This document shows, piece by piece, positions 50,204 to 59,317 of a DNA stretch of 64,000 nucleotides. The stretch covers positions 21,567 through 85,566 of the forward strand of contig CAVFTS010000002.1 in the NCBI GenBank assembly GCA_963625655.1, given 5' to 3'. The notes under the pieces are model-generated. The model was not told the origin of the DNA, did no database searches, and worked only from the letters and a program-made list of their open reading frames with translations. The translations under genes were made by a program, and so were the position numbers. Positions within the stretch are counted from its first letter, which is position 1; every line of letters begins with the position of its first letter. The stretch comes from F23-B02 sp963625655 (GTDB taxonomy: Bacteria > Bacillota > Clostridia > Oscillospirales > Oscillospiraceae).

Positions 50204-51705
50204 GCCTTTGCCTTGCGCTCCTCGATGACCTTGCAGATGCGGTCGTACTCCGCCTCGTCGAGCTTATAGTGCTTCTTGTAGATGAAGTAGGATATGAGCA
50301 TAAGCACGCAGGGCAGGAGGGTCATGCACAGAAGCAGACCGGAGGTCTGTGATGCGGAGACACCCTTGAGTATCTCGGCAATGTCCGCCGACTTCTGAGC
50401 TGCGATGTCGGCGATCTCGGCGGCGTTGCCGTGGGCGGCCTCGGTCGCCTTGGATGCGGCGTTTTCGATGTCGGATATGTTGTTTGAGAAGTCGGTGACC
50501 TTAAAGATGATGTAGCTGAAGTTTGTTATGAGAACGACGATGGCGCCGCCGAGCTTCGTGAGGAAGGGACGCAGCGAGGAAATTATTGCCTCGTCACGGT
50601 CGCCGGTCTTGTACTCGTTGTATTCGACGGTGTTGAGGATGGAAATCATCATGACGAGGTAGAAGCCGTACTGACCGAAGTTCGAGAGCATGAAGCCCAG
50701 TACGATGAAAACGAACTTGAGGGTCGAGGAGGGCAGCAGCAGACCGGGTACGATGGTCACAACGTAGCCCACGAGGGATATCATGAGAAGGATGCGCATA
50801 AGCGGCTTGCGGTCGAGACGGCGGGAGATGGCGGGGTAGAACACCATGAGAAATGCGGTTGCCGCCATGCCGACGGTGGTGAACAGCGTGTAAAGTCCGC
50901 CCTCGTAGCCGAAGTCGAAGTAGACGTAAATCGAGCCGATGCCGCCCACGACGATGCCGTTGCCGACCTGCTGGATGAGGAAGGCGAGGGACACCCAGAG
51001 CAGCTGGTCGTTGCCGGTGATGGTGGCCCATATCTTCTTGAAGCTTATCGGGGGCGCTTCCTTGTAGTCACGGCGCTCTTTGACGCCGAACACGGTGAAG
51101 CACAAAAACAGCGGTGCCAGCACTGAGATGATGAGTGCGATGGTGCCGTATGCGGTCTTTGCCGAACCGCCGATCGCCATGTCGCCGGTGGTGAACATGG
51201 GGATGAGCATCGAAGCGAGAGTGCCGCCGATGCCGGCGCAGAGCGTCGCTCTGGAGGTGAACTGATTGCGGGCGTTTGCGTCGCTGGAGAGCGCAGGCAC
51301 CATGCCCCAGTAGGAGATGTCGTGCATGGTATAGGTGATGGAGTACATGAAGTACATCACGCCGAAGAACCACACGAAGCTCCAGCCCTGAAGGTCGGTG
51401 TTGAAGGTGAGGTATATAACGACACTGGTGGAGAGTATGCCGATAACGAGCCAGGGCTTAAACTTGCCCCATCTCGTGCGGGTGCGCTCGATGATGTTGC
51501 CCATAATGGGATCGTTCAACGCATCGAAGACCCTTGCTGCGATCATGATCGCGGTTATTGCGGAGAGCTGTGCCACGGTAAGGGAGCGGGTGAACAGGAT
51601 GTACACCATAAGGAAGTTGATGAAGAGATTGTACATCATGTCCCTGCCCACCGTGCCGAGCGGGAACATGATGAGGTTTCTCTTTCTGGTTTTCATATCG
51701 TCCAT
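50200..51705 (-). CDS. GPH-family sugar:cation symporter
   Basis: A 501-residue MFS-fold transporter of the glycoside-pentoside-hexuronide family with 12 helices. Hallmarks are the N-terminal LGTVGRDMMYNLFINF, the loop DALNDPIMGNIIERTRTRWGKFKPW (key D-x2-x-D-P-x-G-x6-R-x-R-x-G) and LNTVEYNEYKTGDRDEAI. An extra, roughly 70-residue Ala-rich loop before the last helix (DIENAASKATEAAHGNAAEIAD region) is longer than in MelB. ATG at 51705 follows AGAGGTG. It is first in a two-gene operon with the PIG-L deacetylase. Confidence 0.93.
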   Translation of the reverse strand: MDDMKTRKRNLIMFPLGTVGRDMMYNLFINFLMVYILFTRSLTVAQLSAITAIMIAARVFDALNDPIMGNIIERTRTRWGKFKPWLVIGILSTSVVIYLTFNTDLQGWSFVWFFGVMYFMYSITYTMHDISYWGMVPALSSDANARNQFTSRATLCAGIGGTLASMLIPMFTTGDMAIGGSAKTAYGTIALIISVLAPLFLCFTVFGVKERRDYKEAPPISFKKIWATITGNDQLLWVSLAFLIQQVGNGIVVGGIGSIYVYFDFGYEGGLYTLFTTVGMAATAFLMVFYPAISRRLDRKPLMRILLMISLVGYVVTIVPGLLLPSSTLKFVFIVLGFMLSNFGQYGFYLVMMISILNTVEYNEYKTGDRDEAIISSLRPFLTKLGGAIVVLITNFSYIIFKVTDFSNNISDIENAASKATEAAHGNAAEIADIAAQKSADIAEILKGVSASQTSGLLLCMTLLPCVLMLISYFIYKKHYKLDEAEYDRICKVIEERKAKA

Positions 51706-51785
51706 GAAAAGCACCTCTGAAATTTTTCGCCCTGCCCGCAGCCTTTTTGAGACTTCCGATCCGGACACGGCAGCATGATAACATT

Positions 51786-51815
51786 CATTTTACCAGTAAA
51801 ATGACCGATTGGCAA
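51786..51815 (-). promoter_or_regulatory. Promoter and 18-bp palindromic operator of the symporter-deacetylase operon
   Basis: On the minus strand, TTGCCA (51810-51815), a 17-bp spacer and TAAAAT (51787-51792). A perfect inverted repeat CATTTTAC-CA-GTAAAATG (51786-51803) covers the -10, as expected of a repressor site. Confidence 0.8.
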
Positions 51816-51864
51816 GGAGATAATGACCGCCGACGAATTTTTGCGGTAAGGCCTCGCTAAAGCG

Positions 51865-51893
51865 TTGAAGAATGTCGAAAAATGTGATATACT
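51865..51893 (+). promoter_or_regulatory. Promoter of the SLH CHAP-domain gene
   Basis: TTGAAG (51865-51870), a 17-bp spacer and TATACT (51888-51893), 48 bp before the ATG. Confidence 0.65.
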
Positions 51894-51940
51894 TTTTGCG
51901 TTATTCTCCGGCGTCAGCCGGAATCTTCGGGAGGCACGCT

Positions 51941-53623
51941 ATGAAAAAACGCTTACTCAGCCTTGCGCTTGCGCTTGTCATAGTCATCGGGCTTCTGCCG
52001 CTGTCGGCATTTGCCGCAAACGGCGGTACAAGCGTCAGAGAAAACTTTCTTCGTGTCGCCGCCTCACAGGTCGGATATCGGGAAAATTACGAGAATATCA
52101 CGAAATACGGCAGATGGTACGGGATGAACAGGCAGCCGTGGTGCGCCATGTTCGTGAGCTGGTGCGCAAGGATGTCCGGCGTTCCCGAAAGCGAAATCCC
52201 AAACTTTGCCGCCTGCAACTCCGGCGGCGTGAGCTGGTTTAAGCAACACGACAGATGGAAGGATCGCAGCTATACGCCATTGCCCGGCGATGTAGTGTTT
52301 TTTGACTTCGACGAGGGGAGCGGCTATGACGGACGTGCCGAACACGTCGGCATAGTCGAAAGCGTGGACGACGATTACGTCTACACGATAGAGGGCAACA
52401 CCTCAAACGAGATGGTCGAGCGCAAGCAGCGCCCGAGGGACCGCAGCATCCTCGGCTACGGTGCGCCGCAGCTCGGCACGATTTCATACGCACGCTGCAA
52501 CATGAGTCTTGAAAACGTCACCTATCCGAACGATATATGGGAGGGAACGAGCCATAGAGTGTCCGGAACGGTGCGCTCCGACTACGCCATACAGTGGCTG
52601 TATGCCGATCTGCGTGACGAGAACGGCAACTTCTGCGGCTACGGCTATTATTCACCGGGGACGACGACGGCGTCGCTTGAGACGCTGTCCGGCTCGCTCA
52701 AATATTCGTCCCTCTCAACGGGACGCTATTACCTGTATATTGAGGCGGTGGACTACGCATACAATCTGAAAATATGGAAGCTTCCTTTTATAGTTTTCGG
52801 AAGCAAATACGAGGTGAGGTATGACGCAAACGGCGGCATGAACGCACCGCAGACGCAGACAAAGCAGCACGATGTTGCGCTGAGACTGAGCGGCGAGATC
52901 CCGTGGCGTGACGAATATATTTTCCTCGGTTGGGCGGACTCTCCGACAGCCGAGACGCCGAAGTATGCAGCCGGAAGCGAATACACCGACAACTTTAACG
53001 TCACACTTTGGGCGGTGTGGAAAAAGTGTGCCCACAGCTATAAAAACGCTGTCTGCACCGTCTGCGGTCATGTATTCAGCTTCCCGGATGTGAACACGTC
53101 GGGAAGACATGCGCCCTTTGCCGATGCGATCGTCTGGGCGATAGACAACGGCGTTACGACGGGGTATGGCGACGGCACATTCCACCCGGACGAAGCCTGT
53201 GTAAGAGCTCAGGTCGTGACCTTCCTGTGGCGGGCTTTCGGATGCCCGGAGCCGATGGGGACGGAGCCGAGCTTTACGGATGTCAAAAACGAAGGCAAGC
53301 TTTCGGTGTATTACAAGGCGATCCAATGGGCAACCGAGAACGGCATAACGACGGGCTACGAGGACGGCAGCTTCCGCCCTTATACCGAATGCTCGAGAGC
53401 GCAGTTCGTTACCATGCTGTGGAGAGCGGCAGGCTGCGAAAACGCGGAGATCGAAAACCCCTTTGCGGACGTTTCGCAGGACGTATACGACGTGTATTTT
53501 GACGCGATAATGTGGGCGTATGCAAACGGCATAACCGTGGGCTACGGCAACGGTGAATTCAGACCCGACAATACCTGCACACGAGCCGAGACTTTGACCT
53601 TCATCTACCGCCACTTTGCGTGA
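51941..53623 (+). CDS. SLH-anchored CHAP-domain protein (predicted peptidoglycan amidase/endopeptidase)
   Basis: A 560-residue exported protein. A signal peptide (LLSLALALVIVIGLLPLSAFA) is followed by a CHAP/NlpC-type cysteine hydrolase domain (about 25-185) with catalytic Cys in NRQPWCAMFVSWC and His in RAEHVGIVESV. A beta-rich region follows, then a Listeria-Bacteroides-type repeat (VRYDANGGMNAPQ to FLGWADSP and TLWAVWKK). A CxxC-containing spacer (CAHSYKNAVCTVCGHVF) precedes three SLH repeats. The first hydrolase half suggests wall remodelling. ATG at 51941 has GGGAGG 6 bases upstream. An ATG at 51872 is in frame but unsupported. Confidence 0.92.
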   Translation: MKKRLLSLALALVIVIGLLPLSAFAANGGTSVRENFLRVAASQVGYRENYENITKYGRWYGMNRQPWCAMFVSWCARMSGVPESEIPNFAACNSGGVSWFKQHDRWKDRSYTPLPGDVVFFDFDEGSGYDGRAEHVGIVESVDDDYVYTIEGNTSNEMVERKQRPRDRSILGYGAPQLGTISYARCNMSLENVTYPNDIWEGTSHRVSGTVRSDYAIQWLYADLRDENGNFCGYGYYSPGTTTASLETLSGSLKYSSLSTGRYYLYIEAVDYAYNLKIWKLPFIVFGSKYEVRYDANGGMNAPQTQTKQHDVALRLSGEIPWRDEYIFLGWADSPTAETPKYAAGSEYTDNFNVTLWAVWKKCAHSYKNAVCTVCGHVFSFPDVNTSGRHAPFADAIVWAIDNGVTTGYGDGTFHPDEACVRAQVVTFLWRAFGCPEPMGTEPSFTDVKNEGKLSVYYKAIQWATENGITTGYEDGSFRPYTECSRAQFVTMLWRAAGCENAEIENPFADVSQDVYDVYFDAIMWAYANGITVGYGNGEFRPDNTCTRAETLTFIYRHFA

Positions 53624-53656
53624 TGTGTCATTTATAACAAAAAAGTTATTATTTTC

Positions 53657-53685
53657 TTGCATATTTGTTGTGAATCAAGTATGAT
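53657..53685 (+). promoter_or_regulatory. Promoter of the Hsp70-AAA locus
   Basis: TTGCAT (53657-53662), a 17-bp spacer and TATGAT (53680-53685), about 115 bp before the TTG start of the Hsp70-like gene. The AT-rich gap 53624-53800 also holds a small hairpin (ATAAC / GTTAT, near 53634-53649) that may end the SLH gene. No other gene is evident. Confidence 0.65.
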
Positions 53686-53800
53686 TATTATGTTTAACTA
53701 TTGCTAAGGTCGGACGGCGTGAATCGGAGAAGAGAGTCGGTTTTTAAATACCGAAAAGGATACGAACGGTAAAAATATAACGGCAAAAGAGGGGTTAGGT

Positions 53801-55561
53801 TTGAACATAGGCATTGACTTCGGAAGTACATATTCTACGATAGCATACTACAATCATACGACCGAAAACGTCGAGGCAATCACTCTGGCGGAGGGAGATC
53901 CCGCAAGCATTCCTTCGGTGGTCAGCATTTCAAGACGCAACAATCAGATCACCTGCGGAAAGGGAGCAAAGGAGCAGGTCGGCAAAAAGACCGTCCGCAT
54001 CTTTGAGGCGTTTAAGATGCTGCTTCCCGAAACGGATGCGGATTTTGTCGAGAGTCGAGGCTATGACGGCACCTATACGCCCAGAGAGATCACGAAGATA
54101 TATCTTCAGTCGATACTGAAAACCGCCTTGCGGCGTGAGGGAGCGTCCGAGTGCGAGCATCTCGTGATATGCGTTCCCGAAATTTGGGGCAAAAATCTTA
54201 CGACGCTTGACGGCAGGCTTGTCCTTCGGGACATTCTGCAAAACGAGATAAACATCCCGATACACAGCGTGCATGTGGTCACCGAGCCGGAGGCGGCAAG
54301 CGCTTATTTTGCCTTTGACTACGAGCGGGGAACGGGGAAAAAATTCAACGGTCACCTGCTGCTCATAGATTACGGCGGCGGCACTTTGGACATTACGCTG
54401 ACGGAGGTGTTTTCCGACGGACACGGGACAATGGAGATCGGCTACCGTGAGGGCGGCGGCGCAGGAGAAAACCATCCCAATGCCAACGGCTTTAACGCTA
54501 TAGGCACCGCCGGAATAGCATATATGCAGAATGCGGCGATCCACGCCATGCGAGACGTCGGCCTGCTTGACAAAAACGAAGCGCCGGATTACTCGTCACC
54601 CGATTTTGCCTCTGCGGTCCGTGATCTGGAGACTCAGCTCAAGTCCGTGGAGCGTATGAAGGAAATCGAGGATGTGTTCGGCAGCTACGGTTCGTTTAAG
54701 AGAATGAAGCGCATCTTCAAGGAAGCGCCGCTGGAGTTCTGCTCGCTGGAATTTAACGAGGAAGAGGTGCCCGTGACATATCAGCATCTGCTTGCGGCAT
54801 ATCAGGAAACGATTGCCGACGTGCTGGCGGAGCAGATAGGAAATATCAACAAGAAGATCAAGAGCCATATAAACGCAGACCCCTGCGATCCGAATGCCGG
54901 CATAAACGACGATTTCAAGATCGCACTTGTGGGAGGCTTCGGCTCATTCTATCTGGTCAAGCAGCAGATAGCGGAGATATACAATCTTGACACCAACTCA
55001 AAGACCGACCCCCGCACAAAAAATATCAGCGCAAATAAGCGCGAGCAGGCAATATCGCTCGGAGCGGCGCTGGTGGCGGACGGGAAAATCGTGCTTCAAA
55101 AGACGGCACGCTATTCCATAGGCCTGTGTACGAAGAAGAACGGCAGGGTAAACCGCCTGTATTACGGAATACGGTATCATCAGATGATAGAGCCGGGTAA
55201 GCCATACTTTCTGCTAAAAAGACCCGATGCTGCCGATGAACCGAAAAACCGTGTGACATGGGCGGGGCTGCACGGAAACATCGAGTCCTTCGTGATCGAA
55301 TTTACGGAGCGCCCGGATCATGGCGGAATGATGGATCTGAAGCCTGAGATACTGGATAAGCTGAAAGAGCTGCCGGAGGAAGGATTTTGGCATTTCGGCT
55401 TCTCGATGGATGACAACGATGTGGTGCATCTGCACCTTGTGCCGAGCCACATTCCGGGTATTGACGGAGACCAAAAGACGGTGGTTATCCCGCTGGACAG
55501 CTATACGAAGATGTTTGATCTGACGGCGGTGAAAGAGGTGACTGCATCAAATGGAGTTTAA
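53801..55561 (+). CDS. Hsp70-family ATPase without canonical substrate-binding domain
   Basis: A 586-residue Hsp70/actin-fold protein opening an eight-gene locus. Phosphate-1 loop GIDFGSTYSTIAYY, connect-1 area VTEPEAASAYFAF, phosphate-2 LLIDYGGGTLDITL and adenosine motif IALVGGFGSFYLV are all present, so ATP binding is expected. The nucleotide-binding domain ends near residue 430. The last ~155 residues (YYGIRYHQMIEPGKPYFLL onward) are a beta-rich domain unlike the DnaK SBD, and no helical lid or EEVD-type tail is seen. Start TTG at 53801 follows GAGGGG. The 3' end overlaps the coiled-coil gene by 11 bp. It is probably a dedicated chaperone for neighbouring products. Confidence 0.9.
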   Translation: MNIGIDFGSTYSTIAYYNHTTENVEAITLAEGDPASIPSVVSISRRNNQITCGKGAKEQVGKKTVRIFEAFKMLLPETDADFVESRGYDGTYTPREITKIYLQSILKTALRREGASECEHLVICVPEIWGKNLTTLDGRLVLRDILQNEINIPIHSVHVVTEPEAASAYFAFDYERGTGKKFNGHLLLIDYGGGTLDITLTEVFSDGHGTMEIGYREGGGAGENHPNANGFNAIGTAGIAYMQNAAIHAMRDVGLLDKNEAPDYSSPDFASAVRDLETQLKSVERMKEIEDVFGSYGSFKRMKRIFKEAPLEFCSLEFNEEEVPVTYQHLLAAYQETIADVLAEQIGNINKKIKSHINADPCDPNAGINDDFKIALVGGFGSFYLVKQQIAEIYNLDTNSKTDPRTKNISANKREQAISLGAALVADGKIVLQKTARYSIGLCTKKNGRVNRLYYGIRYHQMIEPGKPYFLLKRPDAADEPKNRVTWAGLHGNIESFVIEFTERPDHGGMMDLKPEILDKLKELPEEGFWHFGFSMDDNDVVHLHLVPSHIPGIDGDQKTVVIPLDSYTKMFDLTAVKEVTASNGV

Positions 55562-57086
55562 GCGCTTAAAGGCATCCATTGCCCACAATCAAGGCGAAAA
55601 GCCGACCATATACATGGCGGTCTGCGCAATGGAATCGCTTGTGTACGATATAGAGGACGAGGCGGGCAATGAGCTTTCGGCATGCCCCGTCGGGGACGAG
55701 ACGCTGCCGATGAAGCTTGCGTGGCTCTGCAACACGGTGCTTGACATTTACGACGACAATCGTGATGAAATGACACGGAGCCGTGAGCGCTTGGACCGCA
55801 GCATTGAAAAGCTCAAGACAGTTGACGCTCAGCTCAAGGAGCTGTCCGACGTGTCGGAGGAGCTTGCGAAGGTAAAACGGAAGCTGGACGATCGCACGGA
55901 GGAGCTTGAGGAGCTGCAGGACAGCAAGCGATGTTGCGATGAGCTTCGGGAAAAATGCTGCGAGGCAGAGAAAAAGCTCGGCGAGCTTAAAGCCTTTGAC
56001 GTCGACGAGGCACGCAGAAGGCTTGCGGACCTTGAAAGCCGTGTTGCGGAGCAGGAGCGCACAAAGGGTGAGCAGGCGGAGCTGCTGCGCATTGCCGATG
56101 AAGAGCTTAAGACTGCCGAGGCAGCACTTGCCGAGGTTGCAAGCCGGCGGGAAAGCGTTATCGAAAAGATCTCCGAGATACGCAGAGCAGAGACAAACGA
56201 AAATGCCGAGCTGAAAAAGAAACAGCAGCAGTATGAGACCCTGAAGGGCAGCATCGCCGGAGCTAAGACTCATGCCGACGAGGCGGAGGCAAGACTGAAG
56301 GAGCTGACGGAGCAGCTCGGTAAGCTTCAGGACAGGACCTTCGCAATCGAAAAGCAGGCGATCCCCGAAAAAGAGACGGGCATAAAAGAAGAAAACGAAA
56401 GACTCTCGGCACTGGAAGCCGAGCTTACGGCGCTCGACTCCCGGAGACGGGAGCTGACGGAAAAAACAGAAAAGCTTGAGGCGGATAAGACAAAGACCGC
56501 AGAGGCTTTGCAGCTCAGCCGCACGGAGTATGACAATCTGACGGCAGATTACACGGCGCAGAGCGGGGAGCTTCAGAATCTCAAGAAGAAGCTTGCCGAC
56601 ATGAAAACCGAGACCGACGCTCAGAAGTATGCGCTTTATAAGCAGCAGCTTGAGGATTCAATAGCCGAAGCGGAGAAGCTCAGCCGTGACTGCGCAAAAG
56701 CGGAGAGAGAGCTGATTGAAAAGCAGGCACAGATCAGGGAAATGCAGAGTCGGTACGACGATAAAATGAACAGAAAGCTCGGCTTTGAGGAAAACGAAAA
56801 GAAGCTGAGTGCCCGCCTTGCCGAGCTTGAGCCGATCGCCACGCAGGAATTTACCGCCAAAGCGATAATGACGGGGCAGAAGCTGCAGCAGCTTTCTTTC
56901 GCCCGAAACGAGCTGTGCGAAGCAGTTTCACAGATCGGAGAAATACTCGGAGAGCCGACGGTTGCCGACAACAAAGCGGCGCTCAAGCACATGGGTGACA
57001 CCATGGAAAGACTGCAAAAAGCCGCAATGGCTTTGCAAAGCGGATTGCTGAAATGCGCCGAAGCCATAAAATTGGAGGAACGCTAA
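55551..57086 (+). CDS. Long coiled-coil protein in the Hsp70-AAA locus
   Basis: A 511-residue cytoplasmic protein with no recognised family. Residues 1-75 form a small globular start (SIAHNQGEKPTIYMAVCAM). From about 80 to 460 it is almost continuous coiled coil rich in E, K, A and L with heptad spacing (e.g. ELAKVKRKLDDRTEELEELQ). A short helical tail follows. It overlaps the Hsp70 gene by 11 bp and abuts the next ATG directly, so it is translated with both. In analogy with GrpE-, BAG- or SMC-like helpers it could be a cofactor or scaffold for the Hsp70. This is inference only. Confidence 0.85.
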   Translation: MEFKRLKASIAHNQGEKPTIYMAVCAMESLVYDIEDEAGNELSACPVGDETLPMKLAWLCNTVLDIYDDNRDEMTRSRERLDRSIEKLKTVDAQLKELSDVSEELAKVKRKLDDRTEELEELQDSKRCCDELREKCCEAEKKLGELKAFDVDEARRRLADLESRVAEQERTKGEQAELLRIADEELKTAEAALAEVASRRESVIEKISEIRRAETNENAELKKKQQQYETLKGSIAGAKTHADEAEARLKELTEQLGKLQDRTFAIEKQAIPEKETGIKEENERLSALEAELTALDSRRRELTEKTEKLEADKTKTAEALQLSRTEYDNLTADYTAQSGELQNLKKKLADMKTETDAQKYALYKQQLEDSIAEAEKLSRDCAKAERELIEKQAQIREMQSRYDDKMNRKLGFEENEKKLSARLAELEPIATQEFTAKAIMTGQKLQQLSFARNELCEAVSQIGEILGEPTVADNKAALKHMGDTMERLQKAAMALQSGLLKCAEAIKLEER

Positions 57087-57575
57087 ATGAAGTGTATAGT
57101 ATGCGGAAATAACTACTCTGATGAGGCTTGCCCCGTATGCCAATTCCCCGTGATCCATTTCCCCGGAGACCCGGAGGAGGGACTAAGGGCAATGAAGCCC
57201 AAAATAGACGCCTACCGTGAAAACTTCATGGCAGAGGTCAGCGTCGGAATAATGACCTTCAAATGGAAGGACGGCAATGAGTCCATCGTTTCCGACGGCG
57301 AAGAGGAAATGCTCCTCGGAACGGGAGCGCAGCTTCTCCTCGGAGAGCGCTTTCTTCCGCAGCGCTTTGCGAGAATACCAGATGCTAAGACCGTGGATGT
57401 TAAGGTTCTTGTCCACTGCAACGGCACCATAGAGACGCACGTCGTCTCCGTTCCCAATCTTTTCGAGAAGGAATTGCAGGAGATAGGCGCCGTGCTGGAC
57501 GAGGATATGACGCTTCGGGTTCTGCTCAAAAACGGTACGGAGCAGACCGAATCGGACAGAATGCCTTTGTTCTGA
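57087..57575 (+). CDS. Zinc-ribbon protein with C-terminal beta domain, unknown
   Basis: A 162-residue protein. The N-terminus has two close CxxC pairs (CIVCGNNYSDEACPVC), a likely zinc ribbon. The remainder (about 45-150) is predicted beta-rich, with short strands such as VDVKVLVHCNGTIETHVVSV. No family recognised. The ATG directly follows the stop of the coiled-coil gene, with GGAGG 8 bases upstream. It may be an adaptor or substrate-recognition component of the locus. Confidence 0.8.
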   Translation: MKCIVCGNNYSDEACPVCQFPVIHFPGDPEEGLRAMKPKIDAYRENFMAEVSVGIMTFKWKDGNESIVSDGEEEMLLGTGAQLLLGERFLPQRFARIPDAKTVDVKVLVHCNGTIETHVVSVPNLFEKELQEIGAVLDEDMTLRVLLKNGTEQTESDRMPLF

Positions 57576-57604
57576 CGGAGACGGACTTGTGAGGGGAGAT
57601 GCCG

Positions 57605-59254
57605 ATGTTTTCACCCAATGAACTGCTGCATCTGGTGTTCGCCAACGACGACAGCTACTATTGTGACAATCTGCTGGAGCTGGACCTTAACCAGTATCTG
57701 TGGTGGCAGCTGCACAAGGCGGGATATAAAACCGTATATTTTCTGCACGGAGACAAAAACTCCTTTGCCGTGAGCAGCTTCGGAGATCTCGGCGCCGTCC
57801 CGTATTCGGAGGCGGGCGGGGGATTTAAACGGCTTTTGCAGTCCGACACCAAAAAATTCGGCGACTGGATGCTTCAGCGGCTGAAGGAAAAGCGCTCGGA
57901 GCGTGCGGCGATCGTCTGCTCAATGCAGTCCTTCTGCGATACCGCAAGGGGCGAGGATTGGAACAAAATACTCGGCAGGATCGCTACGGCGGAAAAACGG
58001 ACCGGAATAATCGTGCTTACGGCGTCGCCGGAGGTGGAGGAGTCAAGAAGTCTGCTTTTGTCCAGCCCGGTATTCGAGGCGCTGAACGATCCTGCGATCA
58101 TGAATCTTCGCAGGGACGGGCTGCAGGATATGTACTCGTCGCTTGCGATGAGTAAGCCGGACGGCGTGACCTATCTTAACGGCTATACGACCGAGCGGAT
58201 GCAGTCCATGCTGTTCCACGTTATGATACAGAAGGACTTTTACGCCGATAATAAGCAGCTTCGCCGCTGCGCAGAGTATTTGGCGCAGTATATGAATAAC
58301 CCGTATTTGAAGAGAAAAGACCCGTTGTTCGGACAGCATCGGTGCAACGAATATCCAAGATACGGCGAGCTGCATAACAACACTCTTTCAAACAAACGGT
58401 TTTGGGATATGCTCCTCGGCAAAACGAAGCAGGTATTTGCCGAAGGCGGCGTTAAGGAATATTTAAATAAGATATCCTGCCCGTATGTCGCCGAGAGCGA
58501 TATGCAGGTCTGTGTGCTTCGCAAAAGGAACAGCTTTGCGGGCAGATGCATGAAGCTTTGGCCGCCGCTCGACTGCGATGTGCGTGATGCGGAGAGTGCC
58601 TCGGAAAGCACCTTTTCGATACTGAACGACATATACGCAGAGCTTCTGGCTCCGAAAAACAGGGAGGACAATCCGGAGATCGCAAAAAAGATCAATGAGT
58701 TTTTGGATAAGCTTGAGTCTGCGCAGGGACAGAAGGACTACGATACATACAGGCGGGCGCTGTTTGCGATACGCTTCTGCGTCCGTTGGCTGTCGGTGCC
58801 GCCCGCCGACGAAAAGGAGCGGGACGTGATAACGTTCTCAAAAAGCCTTATGCAGCTTGTCAAAAGCTCCGAGGAATATTTTGAAACAACGCTCCGGCTT
58901 GCACACTGCCGTGCTTTGGCAATAAACAACTCCTTTGCGGAAGTGCAGCTCAGAAGCGTTGAAAATACTGCAAGAGCGCAGTATAAGAAGCTTATGGCGC
59001 TGGAGGAGCTTGTGACCGAGACGATCATAAAGACGGAGATAAGCGATTCCGCCAACAAGATAAGCACCTTGGCAAGCAATCTTCAGGAGCAGCTTGGAAC
59101 GTTCAACAATAATTGGAAGGATGCTCCGCCACCCGACGCAGAGGAGAAAAGCCCTCCGATCGCAGAGCCTCCGAACAAGATCACGGACGAGGATGAGGAA
59201 GAAATAGTCATTGACGATCCATACTATATCACTCCGCCGAAGCACAAGCACTGA
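57605..59254 (+). CDS. Large protein of unknown function in the Hsp70-AAA locus
   Basis: A 549-residue protein without a clear family. The first ~200 residues alternate strands and helices in a way that could be a P-loop-like alpha/beta fold (TVYFLHGDKNSFAVSSFGDL; RAAIVCSMQSFCD; GIIVLTASPEVEESRS), but no functional Walker A is present. The middle is helical. The C-terminal ~60 residues are low-complexity, Pro- and acid-rich (DEDEEEIVIDDPYY). ATG at 57605 is preferred to 57599 because GAGGGG needs the spacing. It follows the zinc-ribbon gene by 29 bp. Confidence 0.8.
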   Translation: MFSPNELLHLVFANDDSYYCDNLLELDLNQYLWWQLHKAGYKTVYFLHGDKNSFAVSSFGDLGAVPYSEAGGGFKRLLQSDTKKFGDWMLQRLKEKRSERAAIVCSMQSFCDTARGEDWNKILGRIATAEKRTGIIVLTASPEVEESRSLLLSSPVFEALNDPAIMNLRRDGLQDMYSSLAMSKPDGVTYLNGYTTERMQSMLFHVMIQKDFYADNKQLRRCAEYLAQYMNNPYLKRKDPLFGQHRCNEYPRYGELHNNTLSNKRFWDMLLGKTKQVFAEGGVKEYLNKISCPYVAESDMQVCVLRKRNSFAGRCMKLWPPLDCDVRDAESASESTFSILNDIYAELLAPKNREDNPEIAKKINEFLDKLESAQGQKDYDTYRRALFAIRFCVRWLSVPPADEKERDVITFSKSLMQLVKSSEEYFETTLRLAHCRALAINNSFAEVQLRSVENTARAQYKKLMALEELVTETIIKTEISDSANKISTLASNLQEQLGTFNNNWKDAPPPDAEEKSPPIAEPPNKITDEDEEEIVIDDPYYITPPKHKH

Positions 59255-59317
59255 CAAAAAACACAGAGCAAAAAATAAACTTACAATAAAACACTAAATT
59301 TGAAAGGGGAAGAAATC

